Of a stretch of DNA of 64,000 bases, positions 1 through 10,296 are shown one piece after another; position 1 is the stretch's first letter, and each line of letters begins with the position of its first letter. The translations under genes were made by a program, and so were the position numbers. The DNA is taken from positions 93,518,215 through 93,582,214 of the forward strand of contig CM018696.1 in the NCBI GenBank assembly GCA_009363875.1, written 5' to 3'. The stretch is from Mikania micrantha. Taxonomy: Eukaryota > Streptophyta > Magnoliopsida > Asterales > Asteraceae. The notes below the pieces were generated by a model. It saw only the letters and a program-made list of their open reading frames with translations. It searched no databases and had not been told where the DNA came from.

Positions 1-70
1 ACCCATCCTTGTGCTGGGCCTATTTCTTAACCCATGAGAAAGCCCATTAACTTTTGTTTTTAGTTTAAAA

Positions 71-672
71 TCTTACTATCTTAATAAACAAAAATAATGT
101 TTGCCACTTGTCACAATTTTAGCTCATTAGTGCCACTTGGCAACTTCATATCACCTCTTTAATTCTCACTCTTATTAAGTAAAAATATTAACTCTCATAT
201 TCAATAGTTATAATATTAATAATATTATTGACTTTTTAATGCTAAAAAGTTTTATAATCAATTAAAAATAATATTTTAATAAGAAACACTTTAAAAAATT
301 GTAAGATATAATTTTTTTTTCTAAAAATCAATATTTTCTAGAAATAAAAAATGTTAAATTAGTATTTATTAGAATTTTTTTTTCTATAAATTATGTATTC
401 TAAAAAAATTTTAAAAAAATAAAATAGACTATAATACATAGATTTTAAAGAATAGTTTTTTTATAAACAAATGACATTTTGTAGTATTAAAATTTTAAAA
501 ATTAATTTCATTTAAAAATAAAGTTTTTGATGATTGTTTTGTTACTTAAGTACTTAGTAATATGCATTTTAAACATTTTATATTAAAATATTATTTTATA
601 ATTTATAAATTTTTATTGCTAAGTATTTAATATTTAATATTAAACCCGTGTAACACACGGGGTATACTCTAG
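71..672 (+). mobile_element. Non-autonomous Helitron (H1), complete
   Basis: The element starts with TCTTACTATC directly after an A (70). It ends in a hairpin (CCCGTG 645-650, CACGGG 656-661) followed by CTAG (669-672) and a T (673). An A|TC start with a hairpin-CTRR|T end is the hallmark of Helitrons, which insert between A and T without target duplication. The 602-bp body is very AT-rich and non-coding, as in ATREP-type elements of Arabidopsis. The ends closely resemble those of the element at 31997-39224. Confidence 0.82.
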
Positions 673-1909
673 TAAAGTATGGAAGGAAAATCAATGGTTG
701 TTGTTGTGCTTCAAGAAAAATACAGGGGAGTAGGAAAAAAAAAATTTCGTCATTTTTAAACGTAGATGGATTGTCTGTAGATTTTCATGAATTCTAACCG
801 TTGGATCGTTCAGATTTTTCGACAAAAGCTTCACAACATCTTTTTGAGATTATCCAACGATAAATTTCGTTTAATGAGGTCCAGAAGTTAGGTTTCAAAA
901 CAACTGTTCACTACAACAGTTTTTTTTTGCGATTTCCTCTCTTTGCCTTTGATTTGTTACTATATCATTGATGTTAGTGTTTCCAAGTGTATGATGGCTT
1001 TTGTATGCCTCCGGCATACATAGAGAAGATTTTGTATTGCTTGGATTTTGATGATAGTGGATTTAAAGCGGCTTTAGTAATCCTGTAGTTTTTCTCTCAT
1101 TTTGAGAGGTTTTCCCACCTTGTACTAATGGATATAAATTTAGAATCGAGCATCCGTTGAGTAACTTGAGAGTAATGAAGAATGACAATCACAAAGTTCG
1201 AGCGTATTCATGGTGGTTTTAGCTAAGCAATCGTATACCCGGTATTCGATCAATGGTTGGGTAAGATGACACGCAAACAACCAATTCTACCTATGTTGTG
1301 GATATCTAATTATTCATATATACTTTAAAAATAAATTTGAACTCACTATATGTTTAGTGTAGTAAACTGGGTGGGCAATATGACTAACTATAATAAATTT
1401 GTATTGGTTTACATTTACATTAGTCAAATTCAGTAGATTAAATGTGTGAAATCGAAGACTATGTAGTTGTTGACTATAATTTTATTGATTCTCTAATTGT
1501 TTTTAAGGCATGTGAATTTATCATTGATGAAGCACTAATCGGTTTTGTTTATACATATGTCATAATATTCAATTGTTGGAATTTAGAAGCATTATCAAAC
1601 TATTATGCAATCCTAGTTATGGAACAATTCTAGGACCAATTAGACATATAGTTGTGGATCATTTAATTTAATTATATAGTATATCTATTACAAAGTTTAA
1701 AACCTGAACCAAACTAAAACCAAATAGTTGTAACGTTTTTTATACTAAGTTTTAGTTTTAAACACCATGATTCTGGTTTAGTGATTTTCAATAATAAAAA
1801 ACCATAAAACACGGTTTGGCTTAGGGTTTGACCTAAAAAGAGTCAAAACTAAAAGGTCTGCGAGTCAAAACCATAAAACACCCTACATCTTTCCTTATTT
1901 CGTCAAACA
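673..1909. other. Intergenic, no gene recognised
   Basis: No convincing coding region is visible; the open frame at 1442-1633 has no recognisable domain. A perfect 7-bp hairpin (GTATGCC 1003-1009, loop TCC, GGCATAC 1013-1019) is present, but no Helitron CTRR follows it. 1680-1870 is a low-complexity stretch rich in AAACC/GGTTT. 1875-1897 is the inverted partner of 1984-2005 in the next element. Confidence 0.5.
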
Positions 1910-2074
1910 TTACGGGGCTGTTTGTTTTTTGAAAAAACGTCTGCGAAGGTCTGCGAAACCTCTTTTGTCTGCATCTCGCAGACTAAGGAAAGATGTAGGG
2001 TGTTTGTTTTCTCGCAGACATTTCATTAAAAAACGTCTGCGAGACCTCTTCTTGGAGAAGACATGGACCATCAT

Positions 2075-4694
2075 TGTAACAACCGGTTTTTAATAATGAA
2101 TGTATTGTAAATAATCGTTAATTGAACGATTGTGATTGTTGTGATTTGAAAATATGTGAGAATTACGTCATCAATGGCAAGAGCACATGTGATCATTCTA
2201 GAAATCCATGTTGATTTGATGTTTGTAATTATTACAAATTGATAGTATGCGAAAAATGGTGAACGTGGGCGAAAACCGTGCGCGAAACGGAGTTACGGAT
2301 TGTCCGAAATCGCGAAAACAAGATAAGATCAAAATTGCCGAAAGCTGATGTGGGGCGGTACGCCCTGGGCCAACCCTCGGGCTGGGGCGATGCGCCCGGC
2401 GGCCTATGTCGGGAAAAGTGGGTAAAATGGATCAGATTGCATCAGAACGCATATTTCTCATCCAATTCGATCATCTTCATCTCAAAACGCACCCACACAC
2501 ATTTTTTAGCATTAAATCTTCATTTCGAAGCCTTCCAAACATCTGGATCCCACCCAGGAACGTTTCTGCAAGTCTAGATCGCTATTCTACCCGCAGAAAT
2601 CCGTCAGATTAGGTAACGGTCCGTTTTATCCTACTAGTTCAATATTTTGTGGATTAAATCTAGTTTTAAATGTATTAGTATGATTATGGGTATTGATTAT
2701 TGCGTAGTTGATAACTAGGGATTGTTAGAAACGAAGAACTTGGTATGTTGATGGTGAAATCTTCGTTTTGAAGCCGGGATAATGTCCAGTTGTTATGAAA
2801 CCCATATCATGGTATGATAACTAGTAGGATGGGTAGATTATGATTTTAAATGAAATATGGATCATGATCTATGGGTTAAATGATGATTTTGATGAATTGA
2901 TGTTAAAAACTATTAACAGTTATGATCATAAATGAATTTTGAATAAAAGAAATGATTAAAGATCGTAACTAATATAATGAACATCAATTAATTGATGAAA
3001 TGCCTAACAGAGGCATGAAATGTGATTAATTGTGATAATTGACTAAAACTTGCTAAAGATAGTAAGATAGAGTCAATTATGTGATAAATTGACTTTGAGA
3101 AAGTCAAACCAGTCAAGTGCGTTGAACTTGATTGTTTGTGTTATATGTATTGAATATAGTTGTATATATGTGAAATTACAACTAGGTATTGATGGTAAAA
3201 GTCAAGGGATAAGCCACAGAAGTGGAAAAAAGGTTGTAGGAAGTGAACAACCGCTTGAACCAGATAAGTTACCCAACTTACTGTAACATTACATATAAGT
3301 AGTAGAAAGAGTCTACTTGCATACTTGATATATGTGAATAATGTTAAATATGTGATTGAAACTATGGGATGAGAAATCCTTTAGTTTGTGTTTGTTAAGT
3401 TTCAATAGGAAACGTATATGCAATATATTTGCATTAGAATAACCGGATGACCCGGTGATTAATTAATATGATTTGGTGTTTATAGAATGATGATGCATAA
3501 CTTGATTAATGAAACTAATGGAATTAAAAGACCTATGAGAAGGCGTTATTAGTTTCAAAACGAATGTTATGCTTGTGTGGTATGCATAGTATAAATGCAT
3601 TAAAATTTAGCCGGATGAACCGGTGAAATTGACTTAATTGAACCACAAATGTGTGGCTAACCGATTAATCCGGGAAATTGAATAATTATGACTCCACAAT
3701 GGTGGATAGCCAGAGGTGCTGGCAATTGTCTTAGATGGAAGTACCTTTGGGTGAACATCTTAAGACTTAATATTTATGACTCCACAATGGTGGATAGCCA
3801 GAGGTGCTGGCAAATATCTTAGATGGAAGGACCGGTGGGTGAACATCTTAAGACTTGATATATGTATGATACCACAAATGTGTGAATAGTCAGAGGTGCT
3901 GATAAACAACTATGGTGGAAGAACAGGAATGTGAACACCAAAGTGTAATTTTGATTAAACTATTGCAACCAATGGTTGGAAAATAATTATATGATATTAT
4001 TACTTTGTAAAATTAAACCACATACATGTGGATAGTCAGAGATGCTGACAAATTGTCTTAGATAGAAGGACCGGTGGGCGAACATCTTAAGACTTAAAAT
4101 ATGATATTGCTACATTGTATATTAAACCACTGGTGTGTGGATCATTGGTGTAGCCAATGGATTATATATGGTATTTATGATGTTTTAAATTAGCCAGAGG
4201 TGCTGGTGATAGAGTTGGATTAGATAATATAATCATTTTGATGAAAATGACCCGTTAAAGGAAATAAATGCACAATGTGTGGTGTGTGCAATTTGATGTT
4301 TGCATATGATATATTATTATCTAAACTTGATAAACATCCATATGATATGTATGTGGATGTGATAAAATGAGTTTTTGGGGGAATTTTGGGAAGGGTTACT
4401 TACTTAGTTCATATGAACTAATTGTGACCTTATATGTGATGTTACATGTCATGAATAGATATGCATTTGGCGATCAGATCGGGCAGGTTTTGAAGTGGAA
4501 TCGAGCGTTATGTAAATCTTTGGTGAGATTAAAATTAAACACACAAGTTTTTATTAATCATAAATGTTAAGAAATTAAGTGTGTTTAACTCATGAAATGG
4601 TAATTTCACGATTCCGAACATGATTTTACGATAAAGATTGAACTGGGACCTAAAATTGGGCACGTATAATCGTGTGAAAAGTTTGGGTGTTACA
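2075..4694 (+). mobile_element. Solo LTR A
   Basis: A 2,620-bp block starts TGTAACAACC, ends GGGTGTTACA (TG..CA), and is flanked by a perfect 5-bp duplication ATCAT (2070-2074 and 4695-4699). There is no gag-pol and no second LTR, so this is a solo LTR left by recombination. It is the same family as LTR B (45411-47503, - strand): both share the start around the ATTGAACGATTGTGATTG stretch, a GC-rich island, and internal repeats. The island here is 2348-2403. Length and ends fit a Ty3-type LTR, but with no internal region the lineage is not proven. Confidence 0.9.
3691..4205 (+). repeat. Internal tandem repeats of LTR A
   Basis: The core GTGGATAGCCAGAGGTGCTG recurs with drift. The first two copies lie about 88 bp apart (3691 and 3777), and looser copies follow near 3868, 4016, 4122 and 4190. 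Each copy is followed by a segment ending near AACATCTTAAGACTT. LTR B carries at least three matching units, inverted, at 45900-46200, so the array is older than the two insertions. Confidence 0.8.
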
Positions 4695-5347
4695 ATCATC
4701 TTCAAACCTCTTCAAACCCTTTTTCTCTTCTTCCCATCGGCGAACAGAAGACCACCGATCTCCACCGCCGCCCGCCGCCGCCGCCCTAGGTCGTTCGATC
4801 TCCACCGTCGCGGTCTCCTCCACCGCCGTCGCCCTCCACAGCCTAGCCTCCCACCGCCAATCGCGACGCCCCCTCAATCTAGGGTTCAATCTAGGGTTCG
4901 CCCCTTTTCCGGTCGTCCTCGATCGAAGGTTCGCCCTTCTCCGGTCGTCCTCGATCGAAGGTTCGCCCTTCTCCCTGCGCTCCCGTCGCACCTCCGGATG
5001 GTTAGGGTTTAGCTCCTGCGCACCTCCCGTCGCACCTCCTGTCGAGGCTGACGTTTGGGCTGAGACCGAGGCTGACGGTGGGGAAGAGACTGACGGTGGG
5101 GAAGAGTGGTGGTACTCAGCTTGTGATGGTGACGATGATCGAGCCATGGGGACGGTCGTGAGTTTAGGGTTGGGGAAGAGATTGTGAAGATATTGAAAAT
5201 GTGAAGAGGTTGTGAAGATATTGAAAAACAAACACCACCAAAAGCTCTTCTTGCAGAGGTTTGGTCCACCTCTTCTGCAAAAGAGGTCTGCAGACGTGGT
5301 CCGCAGACTGCAGATGTTTTACCTCTTAAAAAACAAACACCACCTTA

Positions 5348-6331
5348 GTGTATAATTGTTTAGATATGTCTCCCTGTAAGTTAATCTTGCAAAATTGGTT
5401 GCAAAACCAGTTATGCGATGCCGTCTAATCAATTTATCTGAAATATATTAATTTGGATGATTTTCCGAATTATATTATCTATACTTTCGCTCAAGTTTAT
5501 ATAGATGATCAATGATTTAATGCTATATATATGAAGAAATATATAGATTCAATCTTGATATAAAAAGAAATATTATTTTATTAATTAACGAGCATGATTT
5601 GTATCAATCTGGCATTCTACATATTATTTATACACGTATTAGCACACGTGCTTTGAACTGATGTAAAACTTCAGCAATAAGTACAGACAAATTATTTTTT
5701 TCTTATTATGTAATCAACTACATTATATGGCAAATCGAATTTTTTAAAATTAGATATATGGTAGATTGGATATCCGCACTTTTACACATCCGAAAATTTA
5801 GGACAATTTTTTAATCCGAATCCGCATACTTTGGTTATATGAAAATTCGGGTTCGGATATGCATTGCCATGTCAAATATTAATTATTTAATAATTTTTGA
5901 AAAGAATTGAAATTTATAAACATATATTTTGGATATTCGAAAAGTCCAAAAATTATCATAAAATTCAAAAAAATTAATTTGAAAATAATCAGAAATATCT
6001 AAAAATAATCCAAAAATTATCCGAAATATCTAAGTAAAAAACTATTTCGAATAGTTTGATTATCTGAAATATCCGAAAATTTGTAAAAAAATGTATCCAA
6101 ATCCGAATTTCTGAATATTCGAACTTAAAGATATTTCAGGTTTTGATTTTTTAATATTTGGATTGGATTTCAGATACGAATTTTTTTTAATATAAACACC
6201 TCTAAGGACAAGTATATATATTTAATTTTTATTTTCTGTAATGATATACCATCTTAATTTTATTAGGGCTTCCTATTTAAATTTTCATAAATTCTTATTT
6301 TGCAAGTAATTCTATCCTACCCAAACTCTCC
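5348..6331. repeat. AT-rich sequence with degenerate TCCGAA repeats
   Basis: The part 5740-6190 is dominated by drifting copies of (A)TCCGAAAAT-like words on both strands, and similar text recurs at 19915-20030. It looks like the body of a decayed MITE, but I could not fix its ends. The rest is AT-rich upstream sequence of the F-box gene. Confidence 0.45.
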
Positions 6332-6341
6332 TATATATATA
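6331..6341 (+). promoter_or_regulatory. TATA box of the F-box gene
   Basis: CTATATATATA lies 44-54 bp before the ATG at 6385, leaving room for a short 5' leader with the start site around 6365. The preceding pyrimidine-rich CCAAACTCTCC fits a plant core promoter. Confidence 0.55.
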
Positions 6342-6384
6342 ACCACATAAACGTACGTATGCACAACTTCGTTCGTAATTAACA

Positions 6385-6957
6385 ATGGTTGTTCCAAGAA
6401 AATTAAGAAAAACCTCCGACGATCGTATGAGTGTTAGTAGACATGGAGTTGGAAAACCCATTCACCAATCAACAACTACCATTCAATCGCTTCCACGAGA
6501 TCTTTTAGTTGATGTTCTTGCACGAGTTGCATCATCTTCCTTCACCGATCTTTTTACGGTTAAATTAAGGTTTGTTTCATATAATATTCTCACATTATTC
6601 TTTTTTATTTTTTCCAGTTAATGATATGATACTAGCTAGCTTAATTTAATTGATGCATTATTATTGTTTTTTTTTTTCCTTCTTAAATAAATCCTCTCTT
6701 TGATTGCTTATTTATTAAAAAAAAAGAAAATCTAATGTATATTTTGTGCTTCTTGATGAATTGCGTTTTTTAAAAAACAAAATCCAAAGAATCTAATGTT
6801 TAATTTGATCATCACTTCGATTATTTTTTATAATTCATGCAGCTTAATTTGATGCATTTTCTACGTACCATTGTTATTATCATAAACAATTTCATGTCTT
6901 TCAAGCCTTCGTCTAATAATTAACAACCCAGAATCGATAAAAAAAAATATAACTATT

Positions 6958-7003
<46 letters not shown>

Positions 7004-10000
7004 GATGGAATTTTTAATAACCCTCATCTTTTGCTACAACCCATTAACCATCATCCAATGATTACTTGAAAAAGGTAAGTGTGTAGGATCGTGCCACGTG
7101 TCAATTCCTTTGTCTTTAGTATGAAGGGCATTTAGGACATTTGTCATTTATGTAAAGTTTACCCACTTTTTTTTAAACATTCATAACTTTCTTATACTAT
7201 ATTATTTTTTTAAAAAAATTGCACCATTATACTCGTCTCATTTTTCTCTTTAATTTCGTTATAGTCTCGACTAGTTTTTTTTTATTTTTTTGATGTCATG
7301 TATTTACATCATTGTAACGAGCTTAACAATAGCAAATTAATTAGAAATTTTTTCTAACAATGGTAAATTACAGTAATATAACTCAAAATGAAGTAATATA
7401 ACACAAAATGAAGTAATTTACAATGACATAATTAACGGTGACGTAACACATTATTTACAGTGATGTAATTTTCTCTTTAATTCCTGTTATAATGTTGACT
7501 AGTTTTTTAATTTTTTTTCTCATTGTCCATTATTAATCATCGATATAACGAGCATAAATATAACACATTATTTTGAATTTTTTTCTAACAATGATAAATT
7601 ACAGTGATGTAATATAACACATTATTTTATTTTTTCTCTAACAATGATAATTACAATGATAAATTACAATGATGTAATATAACACATTATTTTGATTTTT
7701 TTCTCTAACAATGATGATTATAGTGATGTAATTTATCATTGTTCGAAAAAAATTCAAACTAATTTGTTGTATTTAGGCTCGTTACAAATTAGGGATGAGC
7801 AAAAATCCAAAAAAAACCGAACCGAAACTGAATTAACCGAAAAACCGAACCGGAACCAAATTAACCGAAAAAAACCGAAACCGAATTTTACGTCAATTTA
7901 AATTGCATCACGATAAATTACGTCAATGTAAATTACATCACTGTAATTTATCATTTTTAAAAAAATTTCAAATAAATTTGTTATATTTAAGCTCGTTACA
8001 ATGATGTAAATATAGGGCATCTAAAAAAAGTAAAAAAAAATTAGTCAAGACTATAGCGGAATTAAAGAGAAAAATGAGACGAATATAATGGTGCAATTTT
8101 TTTAAAAAAATAATATATTATAAAAAAGTTATTAATGTTTAAAAAAGAGGGGGGAGAAAACTTATAAATGTAAAATGAATATGATGTCGTTTTTAATATT
8201 TTAATGAAATGCTTATGTGTAAGGTTATGATTGGTTGAAATGGGTTATGTAGTTGTAGCAAAAGATGAGGGTTATTTTTTATACCTTACCCTATATATAT
8301 ATATATATATAATATTGTTTTTCTTCTCCCATATTCTGTTTTAATAATTAGTGTATATTATTATATATAATTAAAACTCATGAAAAAGAAATAGTAGAAA
8401 TATTATTATTATATAATAAGTGGTCCCCATTTCTTATTATATTATATATATTATATTATTTATGTGTCCGATGCATGTAGTGACGTTTTGAAAATTTGGA
8501 TTTGGTCTATCAGAAGTTTTTAACTTTGAAAAATAGTAAATAGTGATAAGGGTATTAAATTTGAGAGATTTGCTTATAGATTTGAGTTTTTCTTTTAATT
8601 CACATGATTGGTTATTGGTGAGACAGATTTTGTAAGTAATTTTTTCTATTATTTTGATAACATATTTGTGAGGATTTTGTGTGATTTTATGTTTTTATGA
8701 AAAATTTGTATAGAGTTCATGATGAGAGATTTGATTTTGTATATAACTTATGCTTTTGCAAATGATATATAACATCCATTTTCGAGAGTGTGCTGTGACA
8801 CCCCGCCGCAACGCGCAGGGCAAATAAACCTAGTTATAAAAACAATGCATGCCTATTTTATGATGCTTATAAGATAAAATATGTATGTCTCGTATTTAAG
8901 TTTAAGTTCATTGATTTTAAACAGTTTTTTTATCTTGTTTATACAGTTGCAAAAATTTTCTCGAATTAGCAAAAGACGACTACGTTTCTCAGTGCATATC
9001 AATCGACACGTTCCCTGTAACTCACTGGTTTCCACCGAGTACAAAACAGCTATCTTTCTTAACTCACTCCTTGAACAAAGGAAACTCCGAGTCACTATTT
9101 AGACAAGGAATGGTAAGTATAATTATAAATACCTGCACACACTCATACTATATAGGGATTGAGAAGTACGTATAAAATAAAAAGGGTTTCTTGTGACACA
9201 TGAAAAAAAAAAATCACATGCATAATGATATTATCATTTAGATGGCAAGGTCCGTCTAATGGGTAAAAAAACTTTAGCAAGAGCTTATGACTTCTAAAAT
9301 TTTAAAATCTCAATATTTTGTAACAAATTTTTTATATGTATTGGGTTTTTATTTATAAGTAATAAGCTTTAATTAAAGATATGGGGTTGTATTATATTTT
9401 TAAGTAGTTGGCTTATTATCGGGACGTGGAATTTGACTTACCAAATTGAAAAGAACTTTTTAGATACCCTGACATTTAATCACATATCTCAAACATAAAT
9501 AAAAAAAGGTCCCAGATTTTTATTTTTGTTTAGGACTCTCAAAAAGGTTGAGGCAACCTTGACTAATGAATAATTGATTATTGCACGAAGACTACATACA
9601 ATTCACCCACATGTAGTCCTTTATACAATAACTCACCCAAGCATGGATGCATACACATATAACAAATCTGACCGGTTTGATTCAGTCAGATTAGTTTAAG
9701 TCTGAAGCATATTATTATTTATTATGTTAGATAAAACGATGTTGTTAATTATCTAGCCAATAGTTATCTAGTTTTTTATGGTTCAAAACTATCATATATG
9801 AGGATGTCCTCTTGGGGAGGGACAGTTAGTTATTAAAATTTAAAAACTAGAAGTAATGATCGAGTAGTACTGTTGACAGATCGAATATTTCAATCTAGTT
9901 AATGAGGAGTCTGGTCTAAAGTATTTGAAGAGGGCGGTTGAGAAGAGACATTTAGAGGCAACATATGTGTATGGTATGACTCTTCTTTCAAGTGAAGATC

Positions 10001-10296
10001 AACTGAGTCAACAACAAGGGTTAGATATTTTAAATTCCACGAATCGTTCAACCTCAATGCATTGGAATGTGAAAGATTCCAGAGATAAGATTGAATGGGT
10101 TTTAAGTCAAATGTGGATTAACAACCCGGTTACTCTACAAAAAGTCAACACCAAATGCCATGAACGAGATCATGCCATTCGTTTCAGAAGAAGGGGTTGG
10201 AATCTGGATGATGATAAACAACTTTCAAGTTGTGATACGTGTTTATGGTATCGGGAACTTATTTCTTTTTGTAAAATGATGAATGTTATCGTCTAA
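6385..10296 (+). CDS. F-box protein (At2g35280-like), three exons
   Basis: Exons are 6385-6569, 8947-9112 and 9880-10296, giving 255 aa. Donors GTTTGT and GTAAGT and acceptors TATACAG and TTGACAG are canonical, and the reading frame is kept across both junctions (exon 1 ends two bases into a Ser codon; exon 2 ends at a codon edge). Residues about 34-75 form an F-box (IQSLPRDLLVDVLARV), the Skp1-binding module of SCF ubiquitin ligases. Residues 118-160 resemble a Sel1/TPR-like helical pair (GLKYLKRAVE, then EATYVYGMTLL). The C-terminus has C210-H211, H215 and C235-x2-C238, as in the F-box plus Sel1-like plus Cys-rich tail seen in this plant family. The start chosen is the only upstream ATG in frame after the TATA box. 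The substrate is unknown. Intron 1 (2,377 bp) carries two transposon insertions, yet no stop or frameshift is seen, so the gene is probably functional. Confidence 0.82.
7001..8291. mobile_element. Foldback element in (TA)n, within intron 1 of the F-box gene
   Basis: Both ends abut TA-repeat tracts. The 5' end GGGGATGGAATTTTTAATAA and the reverse complement of the 3' end, GGGTAAGGTATAAAAAATAA, pair. The pairing continues inward (AACCCTCATCTTTTGCTACA at 7020-7039, inverted near 8254-8273) and over much of both arms. No coding capacity is seen. Insertion into (TA)n recalls the Micron elements of rice. A GGGATGAGC / AACCGAAACC-rich insert lies in the 3' arm (7790-7890), probably a decayed hAT-type MITE. 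The internal style resembles the element at 40490-42449. Confidence 0.72.
8797..8833 (+). mobile_element. Helitron 3' terminus in intron 1 of the F-box gene
   Basis: A GC-rich imperfect hairpin (GACACCCCGCCGC..GCGCAGGG) is followed by CAAATAAACCTAG and a T, the Helitron 3' signature. The body must lie to the left, somewhere within about 8300-8796; its 5' TC end is not resolved. The GCCGCAACGCG stem recalls the end at 49096. Confidence 0.6.

Larger units (their letters stand above)
1913..5344. mobile_element. PIF/Harbinger-like element split by a solo LTR
   Basis: The outer ends form imperfect terminal inverted repeats: 5' CGGGGCTGTTTGTTTTTT against the reverse complement of the 3' end, GGTGGTGTTTGTTTTTT. 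They are flanked by TTA on both sides (1910-1912 and 5345-5347), the target duplication of PIF/Harbinger (Tourist-like) elements. Without solo LTR A and its 5-bp duplication the element is about 807 bp. No transposase is visible. The right half (4700-5230) is strikingly GC-rich, with short tandem duplications (two copies of a ~34-bp unit at 4910-4975), so it may be a captured host fragment. The overlapping open frames there look like by-products of GC bias. Confidence 0.7.

Noticed and set aside
1003..1019. Perfect GTATGCC/GGCATAC hairpin as a Helitron or terminator
   Set aside because: No CTRR follows and no gene precedes it.
4650..5269. Overlapping open frames of 86-193 aa on both strands
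   Set aside because: They occur in three frames of one GC-rich, internally duplicated stretch inside a transposon, with no domain; GC bias removes stop codons.
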